From NCBI RefSeq assembly GCF_037975245.1, contig NC_092574.1, positions 24,458,713 to 24,518,712 on the forward strand: 60,000 nucleotides of DNA. The letters run 5' to 3'. The DNA comes from Apostichopus japonicus (Eukaryota; Echinodermata; Holothuroidea; Aspidochirotida; Stichopodidae). The translations under genes and the position numbers were made by a program. The notes beneath the pieces are model-generated. The model was given only the letters and a program-made list of their open reading frames with translations. It searched no databases and was not told where the DNA came from. Below are positions 1 through 12,294 of the stretch, piece by piece (positions within the stretch are counted from its first letter, which is position 1; each line of letters opens with the position of its first letter).

Positions 1-81
1 TATATATGAATATATATATATATATATAAATATATATATATATAGACAGATAGATATAGATATATATATATATATATAACA
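1..81. repeat. (TA)n-rich microsatellite
   Basis: Imperfect TA/TATAGA simple sequence at the window edge. The same AT-rich lead-in precedes the duplicated block at 48800-48890, so it is the left flank of a repeated module and not a random tract. Confidence 0.85.
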
Positions 82-775
82 TAGCCTACTATATAACTAT
101 AACCTAAATCCATTCCTTCTCTTTTATTCATTTGGATAGAAATATTTTAATTATACTTAGTAGGTAATAACATCGTTATTTGTGTCTCTCGATAATGGGT
201 TTGTTAATAGACAACTACCAAAATTAAAAAAAATTAAGAAAAAAAGAGAGGATAAAACGGAAGTCGAGAGACCGTGAAAATGAGAGCGATGGAGAGAGAA
301 AACGAAAACGATGATGGGATGATATGGTTTAATGTACAATACGTGTAGACATTTTATATGTATTAAAAACATTGATAGCATCAAACACTAAAATGGAGAA
401 CATATGCCTGTTTCATATATTTATTGTGTTATTTCGTTTTCGTTATAAGTAAGAGAAACTCTGTTTATGTTTTATTTTTTTGTGTTGTTGAAAGGAGGGT
501 ATATTTATCAGTTGGTAATTTCTTTCTTGATATTGCTTTGTAACTGTTGACCGTGTTCTATATATAGACTTTTATCACAACCGAAAGTTAACTCCCTCTT
601 TAAATAAGATTTAACAGGTTATCATATTATGAGATTTTAGAGAATCCAAGAAAATATGAGTATATATTTATCATCTTATCCGACGGAATTTGTATTCGTG
701 GATGTTAGAACGTGATTATACCGGAAACCGCAAACGACGATGTTTATAAAACCGAATTACGTCCACAAACATATT
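82..775 (+). repeat. Duplicated block A, copy 1
   Basis: This AT-rich stretch recurs almost unchanged at 12295-12835 (left-truncated) and 48892-49575. Shared landmarks are the AGCCTACTATATAACTATAA start (82 and 48892), GGATAAAACGGAAG near 250, 12320 and 49060, and AAACCGCAAACGACGATG near 725, 12783 and 49540. It stops at 775 where a polypyrimidine MITE-like element begins. I see no coding potential; the short reverse-strand reading frame inside it is not conserved in the other copies. Confidence 0.85.
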
Positions 776-1048
776 CAGGGGCGTATCCAGGATTTTCTAA
801 CCCGGTGGGCGCAAAGTACTATCTAAGCGGAGCGCCACCATCTTCGCGATGTCTTGGCGTTTTTCTTCTGCTCCCTCCTTTTCTCCCTTTCTTCTTTTTC
901 TCTCTTTTTTCTTTTTCTTTTCCCTTCCTTTCTCTCCTTCCTCCTCTTTTCCCCCCTCTTTTTTCCCTTTCTTCTATTTTCTTTTTCTCTCCTCTTTTTC
1001 TTACCCGGGGGGCGCACGCCCCAACGCCTCTCCCTGGATACGCGCCTG
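776..1048. mobile_element. MITE-like element with polypyrimidine core
   Basis: The ends are inverted repeats: CAGGGGCGTATCCAGG at 776 against the complement of CCTGGATACGCGCCTG ending at 1048. Between about 860 and 1005 lies a nearly pure C/T tract. It interrupts block A, whose homology stops exactly at its left edge. No target duplication is clear. Reading frames on both strands here are low-complexity Phe/Ser/Leu or Lys/Arg/Glu shadows of the C/T tract. The CAGNGGCGTATCC-type terminus resembles hAT-like non-autonomous elements, but that is an inference from the ends only. Confidence 0.6.
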
Positions 1049-3904
1049 AGAGTGTATGTTCAGCTGGCATTCACCAGCCAGCCATGTAGATGATGAAGGG
1101 GGCTAGTAGTCCCAATATTGTGATATTGAGCCTTATGTTGTGGGCGGAGGTCATATATTCGTTGAGTTCACCAGGGGTCAAATTGTGGAAACCATTGTTT
1201 ATCACAATATTTTAACAAGGACAGATGTCATATTTAGTATTTTGATGTATCACATTTAGTACAAGAAGCCAGTTGTTGAGGTCAATGGTCATTTCAGGAC
1301 AGCCTGTGTCATTGTGAATTATTGTTTGTCACATCACACTGCTTTTCACTGTATATGACATCTATATGATCACCGTTTTATCTTTGTAACCATAACTTTG
1401 AAACAGCTTTGAACGATGAAAGGATCTAATTGAAATGGAGTTATATTGTGAGAATTACCGTATACACACAGTCTCTATATAAATTACGAAGCCACTATCG
1501 TTTATGCTAAAGAATCTACGATATGACGAATAGCAGCAACCAATCAAAGCATTGGCTTCATATGATTTGCTTTAAATAAGAAGATATTCATTCATAATTG
1601 TATGTGTGGCTAAATGTGTAAGACTGCATTGACTCCTTACATAAGTGCTCATTCTGGACACTCAAAGAGTAAACTTCAGAAATAAGAGATTTGCCAAGAC
1701 CAAGCAAGATGATATACCAAATTGGAATTGGTCTACAGTCCGAGTGCAGAAAACTGGACTCGAGTGTATATTACACATTTCTTTGTGGGTATACTGTACG
1801 GGTGGGATCTACATTAAATACGTGTTTGTTGCCACATTGTTCAGTTCAGTGGTGTTGTTATTGTTTGTTGTGTAGGGCAATCAATCTTGTAAAGCTTTAT
1901 ACAACAGACACATCCCTACCTGTGATTCATTGATTAACGGTAAACTGTAACCGTGGGTGCTTTTATGTTTTTTAAATTATGTGATGCAACTTACCAGGTA
2001 GAAACAATTAAACACAAGAACACTGTGGTACAACAAATTTGAACACATTGTTAGTAACAGATGATGAAGCCACAAATGAAAGTATGAGTTCATGTATAAG
2101 AATTCAAAATAATAACAATCTTGGAAGCTAGGAAAGTTTTAAAGAAAATGGTTACACATCTCTAAAAGAGTAATGGCGTTCCGTTATAACAATTCCTCAT
2201 TCATATAAACACTTAATAGACATGCCGTTTTAACTGCAACTTTAAACCAGGGAGTTGAAAAAAATATTCATCTGTTTGCACAAATCGTAGATATAACCCT
2301 CAGTGTCAACGTGTAAATTGTGTATACAAGAGTACAGCGACACATGATTCGGAATTTGAGCAGGTTTCCAATAACATGTTTTCGTACTTTGGAATAATAT
2401 CTTTCTTCTTTCTTTTAAAAAAACCGCAACTTCTCAAAAGAACCAAAATTTCTTCCAATCCTTTGTATAGATGATTGAATTTGTTTCAAAACAAATAAAT
2501 GATAACAATCAACCGCAAAGTAGAAGGTTAAAAACACTCCCGTTACAAAGAAATTTCATGCTGAAAGCAGTCAATGATGCGTTTCCAAATTTCCTGTGAT
2601 TTGTTTGGCTAATAGTACCTACCATTGTCTGCAAACATTTTTGCATTTATCGTGCTCAATAAACACAACGTATTATGTTTAAATAACTTATTTATATAGC
2701 GCATTATACTGACGGTCTCAATGCAACTAATTGTAACGTTGCTGTCCCGTGTAGAGATAGCAAAGTTTGTAGTATAGGTTCTCATGTGTGTGCACTCTCA
2801 AATATCACAACGTGTATGGTTGGCCACAGTGGACAAAATTTAGAAATTATGACGACATATCAGAGGGCAGGACTTTTTTATGTCTACATAAAATTGATTT
2901 GATGTGGACATAAATTCAAATTAATGCTGGCATATATTAAAATAATGCTGGCACCGTACCGTACCAGCTGCGTACTGATAATGCAGTTGGTACCTTCCTC
3001 TTTCAATCTGTTTCAATCTGTGTGAATATTAATGTACATTTAAAGAGTTGTGTCTGTATTGCATGTATGGGCTACCGCATTATGTCAAAATATTCTTGCT
3101 ATGAGTTGCACTTCTCTTTATATAGTAAGTACACCTTGTAAAGGGTTTCAGTGCAAACACATGAATTTATTTGTAATCTAAGATAATACATATAATATTA
3201 ATGTCCCCACGCTTCCATAGGTATGTGTTGTATAATTTGCATTTATGATTTTCAATATGCACATTATAAACCTATAACTATAGGATATCCGTTGCGCACA
3301 AGCCAATGTTTTTGTCAGGGGTCATTATAACTAAGTATTGTGCGTTCCTGTAGAGGTAATTTAAAGTGCATGTTTTCATGGAGGAACGTGTGGAAGCAAG
3401 TTTTTTTCTGAGCGGACGCAAACAATTTTTAAGATGTTGTATCCCGGCGCTGGCGCAACTCTTAAAATCCCGGTAACAATACTGAGAATAATACTTGGTA
3501 GTAATATAAGATTTTTCTATTTGTACAGCTTTCTGCTGATTTCTCACGTCTTGCTAATGTAAACCTGTGAAACTACATTCTTTTCATTCCTTGATCAACA
3601 TCTGGACAGAATGTTAGACAAGTTTACTAAGAAAAATCTAAGGTTTCAATGCACACAATGCAAGCAAGCTGCAGAATGTTCAGGTTGGTTGTGCATGATA
3701 AATTAATGGTAGTTTTATCATTTCAATTTGTATATGGTGGTATCCAATTAATATATGTTTGAACAAGAGTGGATAGAGGGTGTGGGTCGAACCTCTTTTT
3801 CATAGCACACATAAATACAAAAGGAACATGTCCTAGCTGTTAGATCTGGTTATAGTTTCAGTTTCCGATCCTTCATTCCAGTATAAATAGCATAAAATAC
3901 AATT

Positions 3905-3906
<2 letters not shown>
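1049..3906. other. Single-copy-looking AT-rich sequence, no gene recognised
   Basis: I find no convincing coding exon, RNA gene or known repeat here. It shares no obvious homology with the rest of the window, unlike the sequence on both sides. The short reading frames (for example 1645-1875 and 3278-3547) have no recognisable motif and no paralogue in the duplicated modules. Confidence 0.5.

Positions 3907-3907
<1 letters not shown>

Positions 3908-3946
<39 letters not shown>
3908..3946. repeat. (TA)n microsatellite
   Basis: About 18 consecutive TA units. It lies just outside the left limit of the inverted-duplication arm and may mark the breakpoint. Confidence 0.9.
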
Positions 3947-3948
<2 letters not shown>

Positions 3949-5849
3949 TGGCTTGACATATTTATGACATATGCAAATTGTCATCTTAAAATAGGACGTT
4001 TAGAAGTTAAGAATTTGATATTAAAGAATCATGTGGAGTATTAAGTTATATTGAATAAGTAAACTATACACAGATGACCATTTCATTTATTTTCCTTAGT
4101 AATGTCTTAATTTTTAAAGAGAATTCCATAAATTCAATTTAAAGTCATTTCAACTCCATATTTATGTCCTCTTTTAATTTGTTCTTGTACCAAGCTAAGC
4201 CATATACATTTTATAACATTAAGATTTACAGTAGTTATTGTAAACTCCGTGTGTATCTGGGTTAATTTACTCATGCTTATACCAGCCATACTGTCCTCTT
4301 TTATCATTCTTCCCAAGTACTCGTACTGACAGTATGAACAGTTCTTTGCCCTTATTCTGATAGAAACATTTATATACTGCTGATATTATCAGTACGAGTG
4401 CTTTGAAACATAACATGAGTGTATAGAGACTTATTAGGTTTAAATCCAACCTAAACTGGGACGAAAGTCATAAATGTGCACAATTTTCACTTCTTCATTA
4501 GTTGATCTGTAACTTGACCAGAAAGTATAGGAGAACCCCCCCCCCCCCAAAAAAAAAGAAGGTTCATAATATAATCGTATAGTTAAGCCATACAATTAAG
4601 GATATATCCAAGGTAAAGTTTGGATTGCGACTCAACTCACAATCAAATACATTAACTTGTAACCTTATATTCACTTAGCAATTCCAGTTTTCAACATTGT
4701 GAATAGGCCTCAAAACTTCTTGTTCACCTAACCATGAATCGACAGTCATGCAAGAATTGCTTCAACACAATAACGACATTTTTTGGTTTAAGTTAGGCGC
4801 ATTGTTAGCTTTATGATATATTATGGTATACTAAACTTAGACATTATATGTGTATTGTGAATGACGGTATTGTTTGCTCGCACGTAACTATAGTTTTACA
4901 AAAGGAATTTTTAACACGATTCAATTTAGCCCATGTCTGACCTTGTGTCCAATTTATTTACAGTTTAACGTATACACCGTATAGTACATATTGATATAGT
5001 GTTTCTGCATGGAAACTCACTTCCTTCTAGTGAGTCTACAATCAAACAGTTATTTCACCTTGAATATATTTTAGAAATGATATGTACTTTTCTTAAACGT
5101 TCCCACTGCTTGGTGTCGAATTGACCCGTTGTTATATTATCACAAACATGTTAAATTACCCATTTAATGATGTAATTTCATATACTTATGTCATCATATG
5201 ACCAAATGTCCCACAAAGCTGACCTCATCACGCTTAGTTAAAGTATTTCGCGCAATACGTACCAACGTGAAACGGAACAGTCACCACATTACTCGGAACC
5301 TGTATTCGTAACCTGTATTCGTGTGCGCCTTTATTTGCCGTTACCTTGACTTCGTTACAGGAGGATTTGAAGAGAAATTGATACTTATTCGTGGTAAGGG
5401 AGTTTTATCAGCGACTATACTAGTTTTCAAAATTGGAAATGATGATATTCATGCCCCCCCCATTTTTTCTAAACAGATCCAAAGTGGTTTATTTACGTTC
5501 GGAAAATACGGCCAAAATTCCATTACCACTCTTTTTTTTGTGCCTTTTGTTAATAAAGATTAAACACCTTTCTTTCATCAAATTCAGTTAGTACCAGACA
5601 TATATTGGTTAATGACTGTGAAATCGACATTCGAAGTTTACCTAATTAAATATTAATGAAGAGTGATGTCAAGAAACCCCGTGCATGTTCTACAAGAATA
5701 GAAAGCGCTTTTCGCACCGCTGGGGACTGACAATTTGTTCATGCGTAACGCACTCTTGGGCACCAGTTAAGGAAGCAATAGTCACAGTCATAGCGTACGG
5801 TACCTTCTGACACAACAACATCACTCAGTAATACGAAGTCGAACTGACA

Positions 5850-8737
5850 ATGGAGGATCACACAAACTTGGTAAAAGATGGTAAGTCATCTGATTTAATA
5901 TCAGACTTGATTAATTAAAAAACAATAATAATTTCATCCAAAAGTGTTTTCTTTAACACAATGGACTAAATGTTTGAACTTAACTTACGTTCTTATGCTT
6001 TTGTCCATGTTTTACAGACCAACTTCAGATTGACGAGCCGCGACAGTATCCCGGACCACAATATCCCGGACCACAATATCCCGGACCACAATATCCCGGA
6101 CCACAACATCTCGGAAGTACCAACACCGTGATTACGGCACAACCGGTACCACATGTACCTCTGGTAATATGTTGTTTATTACATTCTGAAAGCTTTATTT
6201 GTTTCAGCAAAAAATCGAATTCAGAAATATTTCGTAAATATCTCTTCAACTTCCTTTGACACTACTTCTGACTGATAGTTGCTTAACGTGTCAAATGGAT
6301 CTATTTACAGTGTTATTGACTAGAGTCAATGACTGTGTACTCGAGTCAGACTCGAGTTACATTTTGTTACTCGACTTCAGATAATCAGATAGTCAGTAGT
6401 GACAAAACTTGACTTGACTTAGCTATAAAATCATATGACTTTTGACTAGGGTTGAATATATTTGACTTGTTGACATTTCCAGAGTAGACGCTAACAAATT
6501 GTTTTACACCAAGAAGATGGAAAGAAAGGCTAAGTAAGAGAAGATCGAAACAAACATTCATTCTTTCTTTTACCTTCCACGACACAATGGGAGACATATG
6601 TCGTTTATTGCGCCTCAAAGTGTAGTCATTTTGTTTGGTATTAACTGCCACGACATAATTACAAGTATCGATATGTAAGAGGTGATGACGTACGATGTGA
6701 CGTCACAAACAAATCGAGGATGGAGAAAAAAGATACAATTATGAGAAAAAAAGACGATATGGCATCAGTTAATAATTTAATGTTATAATTATTAATATTT
6801 CTATGGTATGGTATGTTCTGATGATTCGCTAACTAGGTTTGCATGTACTATATTAGCTACATTAAGCATAAAATAAGTAGGCGAAATTGAGTATCCCTTC
6901 CCTTGGCGAAATGATGTATTGAATGTTTCAACTTTATGTTAGTATGTGTAACGAGTTATAAAAATATGAGTCGATTTTAATTTATGGTGGTGTGTGAGTT
7001 TAGATTAGGAGAACCTGCCCGTCAACCTCCCCCCCACCTGCCCCACCACCATCACCTCCGATGGTACAATATGAGTTATATTGGCTGTACAGAGTTAGTA
7101 ACTGTCGTCAGACAACGATCATGTTTCATGACTTTACTGTAACTTATGCCATTCATTCATGTTCTGTATCGAGAGATGGAGATATAGAGAGTGGGGGAGA
7201 GGTTACAGTACAAGTTTTAAAATAACGTTCAATTGCTGTCTAATGCAAATGACTAAATTTGTAGAATTTACTCGTCTCATAGCATTGCAACTGGAGCTCA
7301 CGAAGCAGGTCAACCATAGGACCGATATCATTACTTCACCAAGATGCAGCCTTTTTGTATTTGAGCTGGTTGATTTCTGTTAAGGCTATACCTCTATGTA
7401 GTGCACATGACTTTAGTTACTGCTATAGTTGGCTTGTGTCTCAACTTACAATCAATGAATCTTGTGATCAAACTTGTGATTTGATATGTCTTGACTTGTG
7501 ACTTGGATTGGCTTGCGATAAAATCAATTGACTTGTGAGTTGGTGACTTGACTGAACTTCATTTTCGAAAATCAGACGAATTGTCACATGACTTAACAAA
7601 CCCGAAAGAGGGACAAAACTGTAAGATTTATAAGATATGGAACTGATACGTCTACAATGTGCAAAATATATGCACCTTATATTTACTTAGCAATTCCAGT
7701 TTCCAACAATGTGGAAAGGCTTCAAACTTCCTTGTGCACCTTACCTTATGTTGAGCAAGAGTTGCTCAACATTATAACAACTTGTTAAATGCACCCAACC
7801 ATAAGTCAACAGTCATGCAAGGTTTGCTCAACATCAAAACAATTTGATTATTTATAATCTATGACTATTATCAGCCACAATACATCGGCACAAAGCTCTC
7901 AATATTAAATAGAAAACAATTACTCTATTAAAAAGTGAAAAGTTTTTTCTGTTTCGTTTGTTTTACAGATTATTCGTAGCCCGGTAGATTCAAAAGTGAT
8001 ATCTTCCATTAAGACCAAGGCCATATTGTCCTTGGTTATGTCCATCGTGTTATCTTTGTGCCTCTGGCCGTTGTTCTGCACTATTCCGGCCATAATATTG
8101 GCTATTTTGGTCAGTATTCTGAAGACAATTTATAGATTACGGCTGTTTGTATTATATAACGGTATACATGTGACTGTTAGTTTGAAACAGCGTCGACTAG
8201 TATGTCGCCTGTTAATGTTAGTTTGACCAATCCAATCGAGTATAACTCTAAATAATTTTACATCCCATGATGTAAGTTTTTACCATGACACCCTTTGTTT
8301 CCGTCGATTACAATTTTTCTTACATTTCTATCATTCAGGTAGTATGTTTCCCCCTTTGGGTGTTATTTATTCTAATACGAACAAGTGTCTGAAAACGATA
8401 GAGATGTTAGAAACGAATGGCAACCACTGTAATTAATATTGCAAGTTTTAACATCCTCAGCACTAAGGCAATACGGATGGCCGTTAAGCAACACTGACTA
8501 ATAAATATAATTAAAAGTCCCCAAGAGTGTCTCAGGTAATGTATAACATTGCTCGCATGTTATTTATTTTCGCTTTCTCCGTCATTTCTACAGGCTTTGA
8601 CTGGAATCGACACCAACATATACCATGCTGCGGACAACGCAAAGCACGCAGCCACTCTGACATGCGTAGCACTTGGAACTGCCTTGATTCTGATTATAAT
8701 TGGCGCCATTTATAACGTCAGCAACGGTTACTACTAA
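5850..8737 (+). CDS. CD225/dispanin-like two-pass membrane protein, gene 1 (4 exons)
   Basis: Coding exons 5850-5880, 6018-6163, 7969-8109 and 8594-8737 join in frame across GT-AG introns to give 153 residues. The N-terminus (MEDHTNLVKD) is followed by four YPGPQ-type repeats (about residues 18-38), a first hydrophobic segment with Cys residues (about 76-106, IKTKAILSLVMSIVLSLCLW region), a polar loop GIDTNIYHAADNAKHA, and a second hydrophobic segment ending YNVSNGYY. A cytosolic Pro/Tyr-rich head, Cys-containing first membrane segment, Ala/polar loop and second membrane segment is the CD225/dispanin (IFITM, PRRT) layout. That family acts at membranes in vesicle fusion or trafficking; the function here is not shown by sequence. 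The start is chosen because the paralogue at 43598 conserves it. The family match is from memory; the strict intracellular-loop signature is only loosely kept. Confidence 0.72.
6047..6106 (+). repeat. 15-bp coding tandem repeat (YPGPQ)
   Basis: Four near-identical 15-bp units (TATCCCGGACCACAA) encode YPGPQ repeats in exon 2; the fourth continues into QHLGS. The paralogue has four matching units at 43331-43400 on the - strand, one changed to YAGPQ. In CD225 proteins such Pro/Tyr-rich heads often hold PPxY or PY-like adaptor motifs; a strict PPxY is not present here. Confidence 0.85.
6164..7968 (+). other. Intron 2 of CD225-like gene 1 with old repeats
   Basis: This 1.8-kb intron contains a cluster of ACTCGAG palindromes and GACTTGACTT-type motifs near 6310-6440, and again near 7450-7560, suggesting the ends of an old DNA element. 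It also holds a dispersed repeat at about 7670-7850, related to 4663-4870, 41205-41390, 41640-41780 and 45170-45350 (landmarks TTAGCAATTCCAGTTT and CAGTCATGCAAG). The insertions are shared with gene 2, so they predate the gene duplication. Confidence 0.6.
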
Positions 8738-8844
8738 AATGGAAAATAAAGGTATCATGTAGAATCAAATAGTTTAAGTTTACACAGAAATGTTTTTACT
8801 CTTAAAGCTGTTTTGCTTCATACTATCGATAGTTTGTATATCGA

Positions 8845-8917
8845 AAATGTATACATTTATAACAACGACATACTGCTATATTTCGGAGTGGTTACCACTC
8901 CATCGTCAGGCAATTGT
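8845..8917 (-). ncRNA. Hammerhead-ribozyme-like motif at the 3' flank of a Penelope-like fragment
   Basis: On the - strand the core CTGACGA (8909-8903) is followed by one U, a perfect 7-bp hairpin GGAGTGG-TAA-CCACTCC, then GAAA (8884-8881). A possible stem III (AUAUA/UAUGU with a four-base loop) leads to GUC, and the next bases partly pair with the CAATTGC before the core as stem I. This is the type I hammerhead order. The single extra U between the core and stem II departs from the consensus, so activity is uncertain. It lies directly downstream of the GIY-YIG fragment on the same strand, where Penelope-like elements are known to carry hammerheads. Confidence 0.45.
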
Positions 8918-9102
8918 ATAAGATCAATTAAATACAAGGGCTAATATACATCCGAAGACGACAATAGTGATAAGCATGAGTGATTTTTTTCATTTTTCTT
9001 TCTTATTCTAAACTAGGAATGATTAGGACAACCAGCAATTTTTTTAGTGAATTTTTAAACTAGGAATGAATAGAACAACCAGCAATAAAAAGTAAATAGG
9101 GA

Positions 9103-9535
9103 TTAGAATAGCTCCAACCCGTAGCTCGCTACATTTCTATTTAAGTCAGCATTTAAGTCTTTTATTATGAGACTCTCTTTAATCTTCCTCCTGAACCACT
9201 GGGGTGCATTACCAATAGCGGCACAATGGTCAACAAAAGTAGGTAGATTATGTTTGTGCGCAGGACAATGAAGGTTAATAGCGCCTTTCTGACCACCATA
9301 GGAGCTCATCAGATGTTCTTTGAATCTATCCTTAAGCCGTCTATTGGTTTCTCCGACATAAAAGGAATCACAGTCTGGACAGTTTATCCAATATACAAGA
9401 TTGTTGGCATAATCTAACTTATAGGCATCCTTGAAATTGAACAAAGCAGAGATTTTCTTTTGCAGAAAAATTATTTTGATATGTATATTGTCATTACACA
9501 ACTCCTTAATGTAACTACCTTAAGTCTTAGCGAGT
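9103..9535 (-). pseudogene. Penelope-like element fragment: GIY-YIG endonuclease domain
   Basis: An open frame of 132 codons encodes a GIY-YIG nuclease typical of the C-terminus of Penelope-like elements: NLVYWINCPDCDSFYVGETN carries the GIY and YIG segments with the CxxC pair these elements place between them, followed by RRLKDRFKEH (catalytic Arg and His region), KESLIIK (Glu) and DLNRN (Asn). The reverse transcriptase that should precede it is missing: upstream on - the homology runs into a different LINE within about 50 bp. It is thus a 5'-truncated insertion, absent from the other arm of the inverted duplication. It belongs to a different lineage from the PLE copies at 34435 and 54840, judging by the sequences. 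Confidence 0.8.
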
Positions 9536-9559
9536 TTATCACTGCTGGGGCCACAGTAT

Positions 9560-11893
9560 GGTAATTTAACATAAACAAACAGGCTGGAAGTTTTTTCACT
9601 GTTCTGGATTTTACAACTCATTACGTTTTCAATTATATATTCATTTGCCTTTATCGTTTACCTACATTTCATTAACTAAAGTCTGTTCAAAGATAGAGCA
9701 ATATGAAAAGTGGGATATACTAATTTTTGGTAAAGCATTTTAAGAATATTCTGAGAAAAGTAGTGCTTCAACTTAGAAAAGATTGCAACATTTTTCGCCA
9801 CAGTGTTTGCAATATTTGAAATATGTTCACACCAAGTAAGTTTACTATCAATGTATACTTCGAGAAACTTAGTACTATGTACATGCTTGATTGGCTTACT
9901 CTCCATTCAAATATCTTTTTTCTAAGAAGAAGATTAACTTTTACTGAAAATAATGTAGCTGGTTTTATCAAGATTTAGTGATAGCTTTTTAATTAGTTGC
10001 AAACCATTTGTAAAATTTATTATAACTCCCTGGATACTATGTCATGTAAATTATTTATATTATTGGATTTGAAAATATACTAATGTCATCTGCAAATAAA
10101 TTAGTTTTTGAAATATTAGAGATATGACAGATGTCATTGATACGTATAATGAATACAAGTGGTCCTAATAATGAACCTCGAGGAACACCACAGCGGATTT
10201 CAGCATAGTCAGATAAGGTGTTCTTATACGAAGTATTCTGTAAACGTTTCGATAAGTATAGCTGTGTATCCAGTTAAAGGGTTGGTCCTCTAATGCTGTA
10301 GAATGATACATTGTTTAGAATAATACATTGGTCAATGGTTTCTAAAGCTAAGTTGATAGGTCTTAGAATATAAGAATACATGATTTCTTCTTATCAAGGC
10401 TATTGTATAATTTTTCAATGGCATCTGCCAGGGCAAGCTCAGTTGAGTGACCAGGGCGGAACCCATATTGTTCCTTGCATAGTATGTTATGAGCATGGAG
10501 GAAATTTATCATTCTGTTGGACATGAGACGTTCGATACTTTTGGAAAAGCATGATAGAATAGAGATTGGTCGGTAGTTCTCGTAGATATTGGACTCCCCT
10601 TTCTCAAAAATGGGAAAGACCTTAGCAATTTTCAGCTTATCTTGGAATACCCCAGTGGTGAACGATATGTTACAGATTTGAGTAAGAGGGTTGACAATGA
10701 AAAGTTATACCTGCTTAACAATTTCTGGCTTGAAATCATCATACCAGGGAGTGTTCCATAACAACTCCCTGATCATACCCAGCTGCTTTCTTTGGCTTTA
10801 AGCAATGATTCGCCACAAGTAAAAGTTCCTCCTCCCTGACGTGGTAGGAAAATATAGAGTTTCGCATACTATTATTACTATATATGGGGTTGTTTGATTT
10901 GACATATGATTGATTTTGCTGGTAAGTGAGGGTCCAAGGTTAATGAAGAAATTGTAACAGCCGTTTGCAATTTCTTGATCGTCGCTGGTTCCGTGATCGC
11001 CGTCTTTGAAAACAGATGGGTACGATGATTTATTACGGTCTCACTCTAGAACCTCATTGATTACGTCCCAGGTATAATTTACAATATTGTTACTATCTTT
11101 GAATTTGTTATCAAAATATAACCTTTTAGAGAAACCTATTGTGTGGTTTAACTTGTTTCGGTAAACAACATAAGTTTCTTTATTACTATTTGGAGGAGCT
11201 TTTGATTATATTCTGTAAAGATGTTTTTTTCTTTTAATAGATTTAAGTTTATCCTTAGTAACCATGAATGTTTTCTCTTGCGTCTATTTCCTTTAGTAAT
11301 TAATAGATGAGGAAAACACTTTTTGTAAATTAAATTAAAAGTGTTAAAGAATGAGATGTAAGCTGAATTAGTATCAACTTTAATTAACACCTCATTCCAT
11401 GTGTCCTTCTCAATATCATCAATAAATTATGATATATTGTGTTTGTTAAAATTTCGTAAATGAAAGGGTTCATTTGTTTTGTTTGTCCTGTCAAGAATCT
11501 TTAGGAATATAGGCATATGATCACTTAAATCAGTAATGAGTATGCCTGTACTGAGTAAGAGAGGAATTAGCATTTGTTATAATGTTATCAATAACAGTAG
11601 CTACATTACTATTAAAACGAGTAGGTTTTGTTATCGTAGCATAAAAACCGTATTAGTACATAATGTTTAAAACATCTCTATAGACTTACTAAAATTGGAC
11701 AAGTTAATGTTATAACCCCCCATAATAGCCTATACGCAGTACTCTTGTGATTGGTTATAGTGAGAACTATGTTTTCCATGCGTGTCTTAAAATCAGCCAA
11801 TGAGCCATTTGGTGGTATGTACACTACACCGATGATGGAATTCTCATTGTGGGGTGGGTTAACCTGATATCACTTTGTATTGAAGTCGGACTA
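9560..11893 (-). mobile_element. Non-LTR retrotransposon (CR1/L2/Jockey-type), copy A, decayed
   Basis: Reading the - strand, the C-terminal part of an APE-type endonuclease, a connector and a reverse transcriptase follow in order, with many frameshifts and stops. Recognisable pieces are VVYIPPNG near 11820, SDHMPI near 11515, ITKGNRRKRKHSW near 11280, a KEQYGFRPGHST-like motif near 10470, GVPRGSLLGPLVF-like near 10170, and the active-site FADD at 10096-10085. Past this, SKLTWCEHISNIANTVAKN (9840-9790) is the usual thumb region. The copy is 5'-truncated at about 11893. Copies B (37076-39300) and C (58400-60000) are the same family; B shares the inverted unit with this copy. Confidence 0.85.
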
Positions 11894-12294
11894 TAGCTGC
11901 TTATATCACTTAAGATGTATAGGCTATGACAGAAATCCTTTCCACCAGATCTCCGACAGCCCAAATCCAACGAAGCAAATCAAGATACTTCGTGTACCGT
12001 AGGCCCAAGTCGCTTATTCCTCCCTTCGGATCTTAGAAACACATACGGGGTGTTTAGATAGAGATTAGGGTGAGCCGGGGACAAAACTCAATCCGCAAAA
12101 AAAAAAAAAAAAAAAAAAAACCGGAGAAACGAATCGCCCCCAAAATAGATCAATAATGTTTGACCGATTGAAATATTTCAACATGGCACTAACACAATGA
12201 TGAACGGGCTTCGCTGTACTGAGTTATTTGAGATCCATAGCACGGTTAAGGATAATATCTTCAAATGTTCTTTAATCTTTATCTGGCGTCTTCA
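11894..12294 (-). repeat. Inverted duplication segment ending at a junction with block A
   Basis: This is the reverse complement of 36200-36560 (and of 57540-57870). Landmarks are GGATTTCTGACATAGC and GATCCGAAGGGAG, and the poly(A) run at 12098-12120 corresponds to the T/G run at 36347-36366. Homology stops at about 12294 (CGTCTTC), immediately followed by block A joined at an internal A-rich point. That is an inversion junction seen directly in the sequence. Compared with copy B, about 510 bp between 36560 and 37076 are missing here. Confidence 0.8.

Larger units (their letters stand above)
4030..8840 (+). repeat. Inverted duplication, left arm (carries CD225-like gene 1)
   Basis: The reverse complement of this segment is found at about 45990-39790. 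Matching landmarks include 4040-4100 against 45990-45930, the CD225-like exons, the 5' flank around 5650-5850 against 43830-43600, and the end near 8760-8840 against 39870-39790. The arms differ by insertions: a 386-bp MITE (40466-40851) and about 606 bp (44101-44706) in the right arm, and an extra repeat segment in intron 2. Homology resumes beyond the local insertions in the LINE copies (9560-12294 against 36200-39300), so the two stretches probably belong to one inverted unit. Confidence 0.85.

Noticed and set aside
819-1093. Overlapping reading frames of 64-125 codons on both strands
   Set aside because: They arise from a C/T-only tract in a MITE-like repeat; compositions are Phe/Ser/Leu or Lys/Arg/Glu only.
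4530-4550. Poly-C/poly-G runs here and at 29708, 36353, 40502, 45440, 51917 and 57397
   Set aside because: Homopolymers with length differences between duplicate copies; possibly partly sequencing or assembly noise.
5690-5712. Interferon-response element upstream of CD225-like gene 1
   Set aside because: GAAAGCGCTTTTC is palindromic but does not meet the GAAANNGAAA consensus and is not kept upstream of gene 2.
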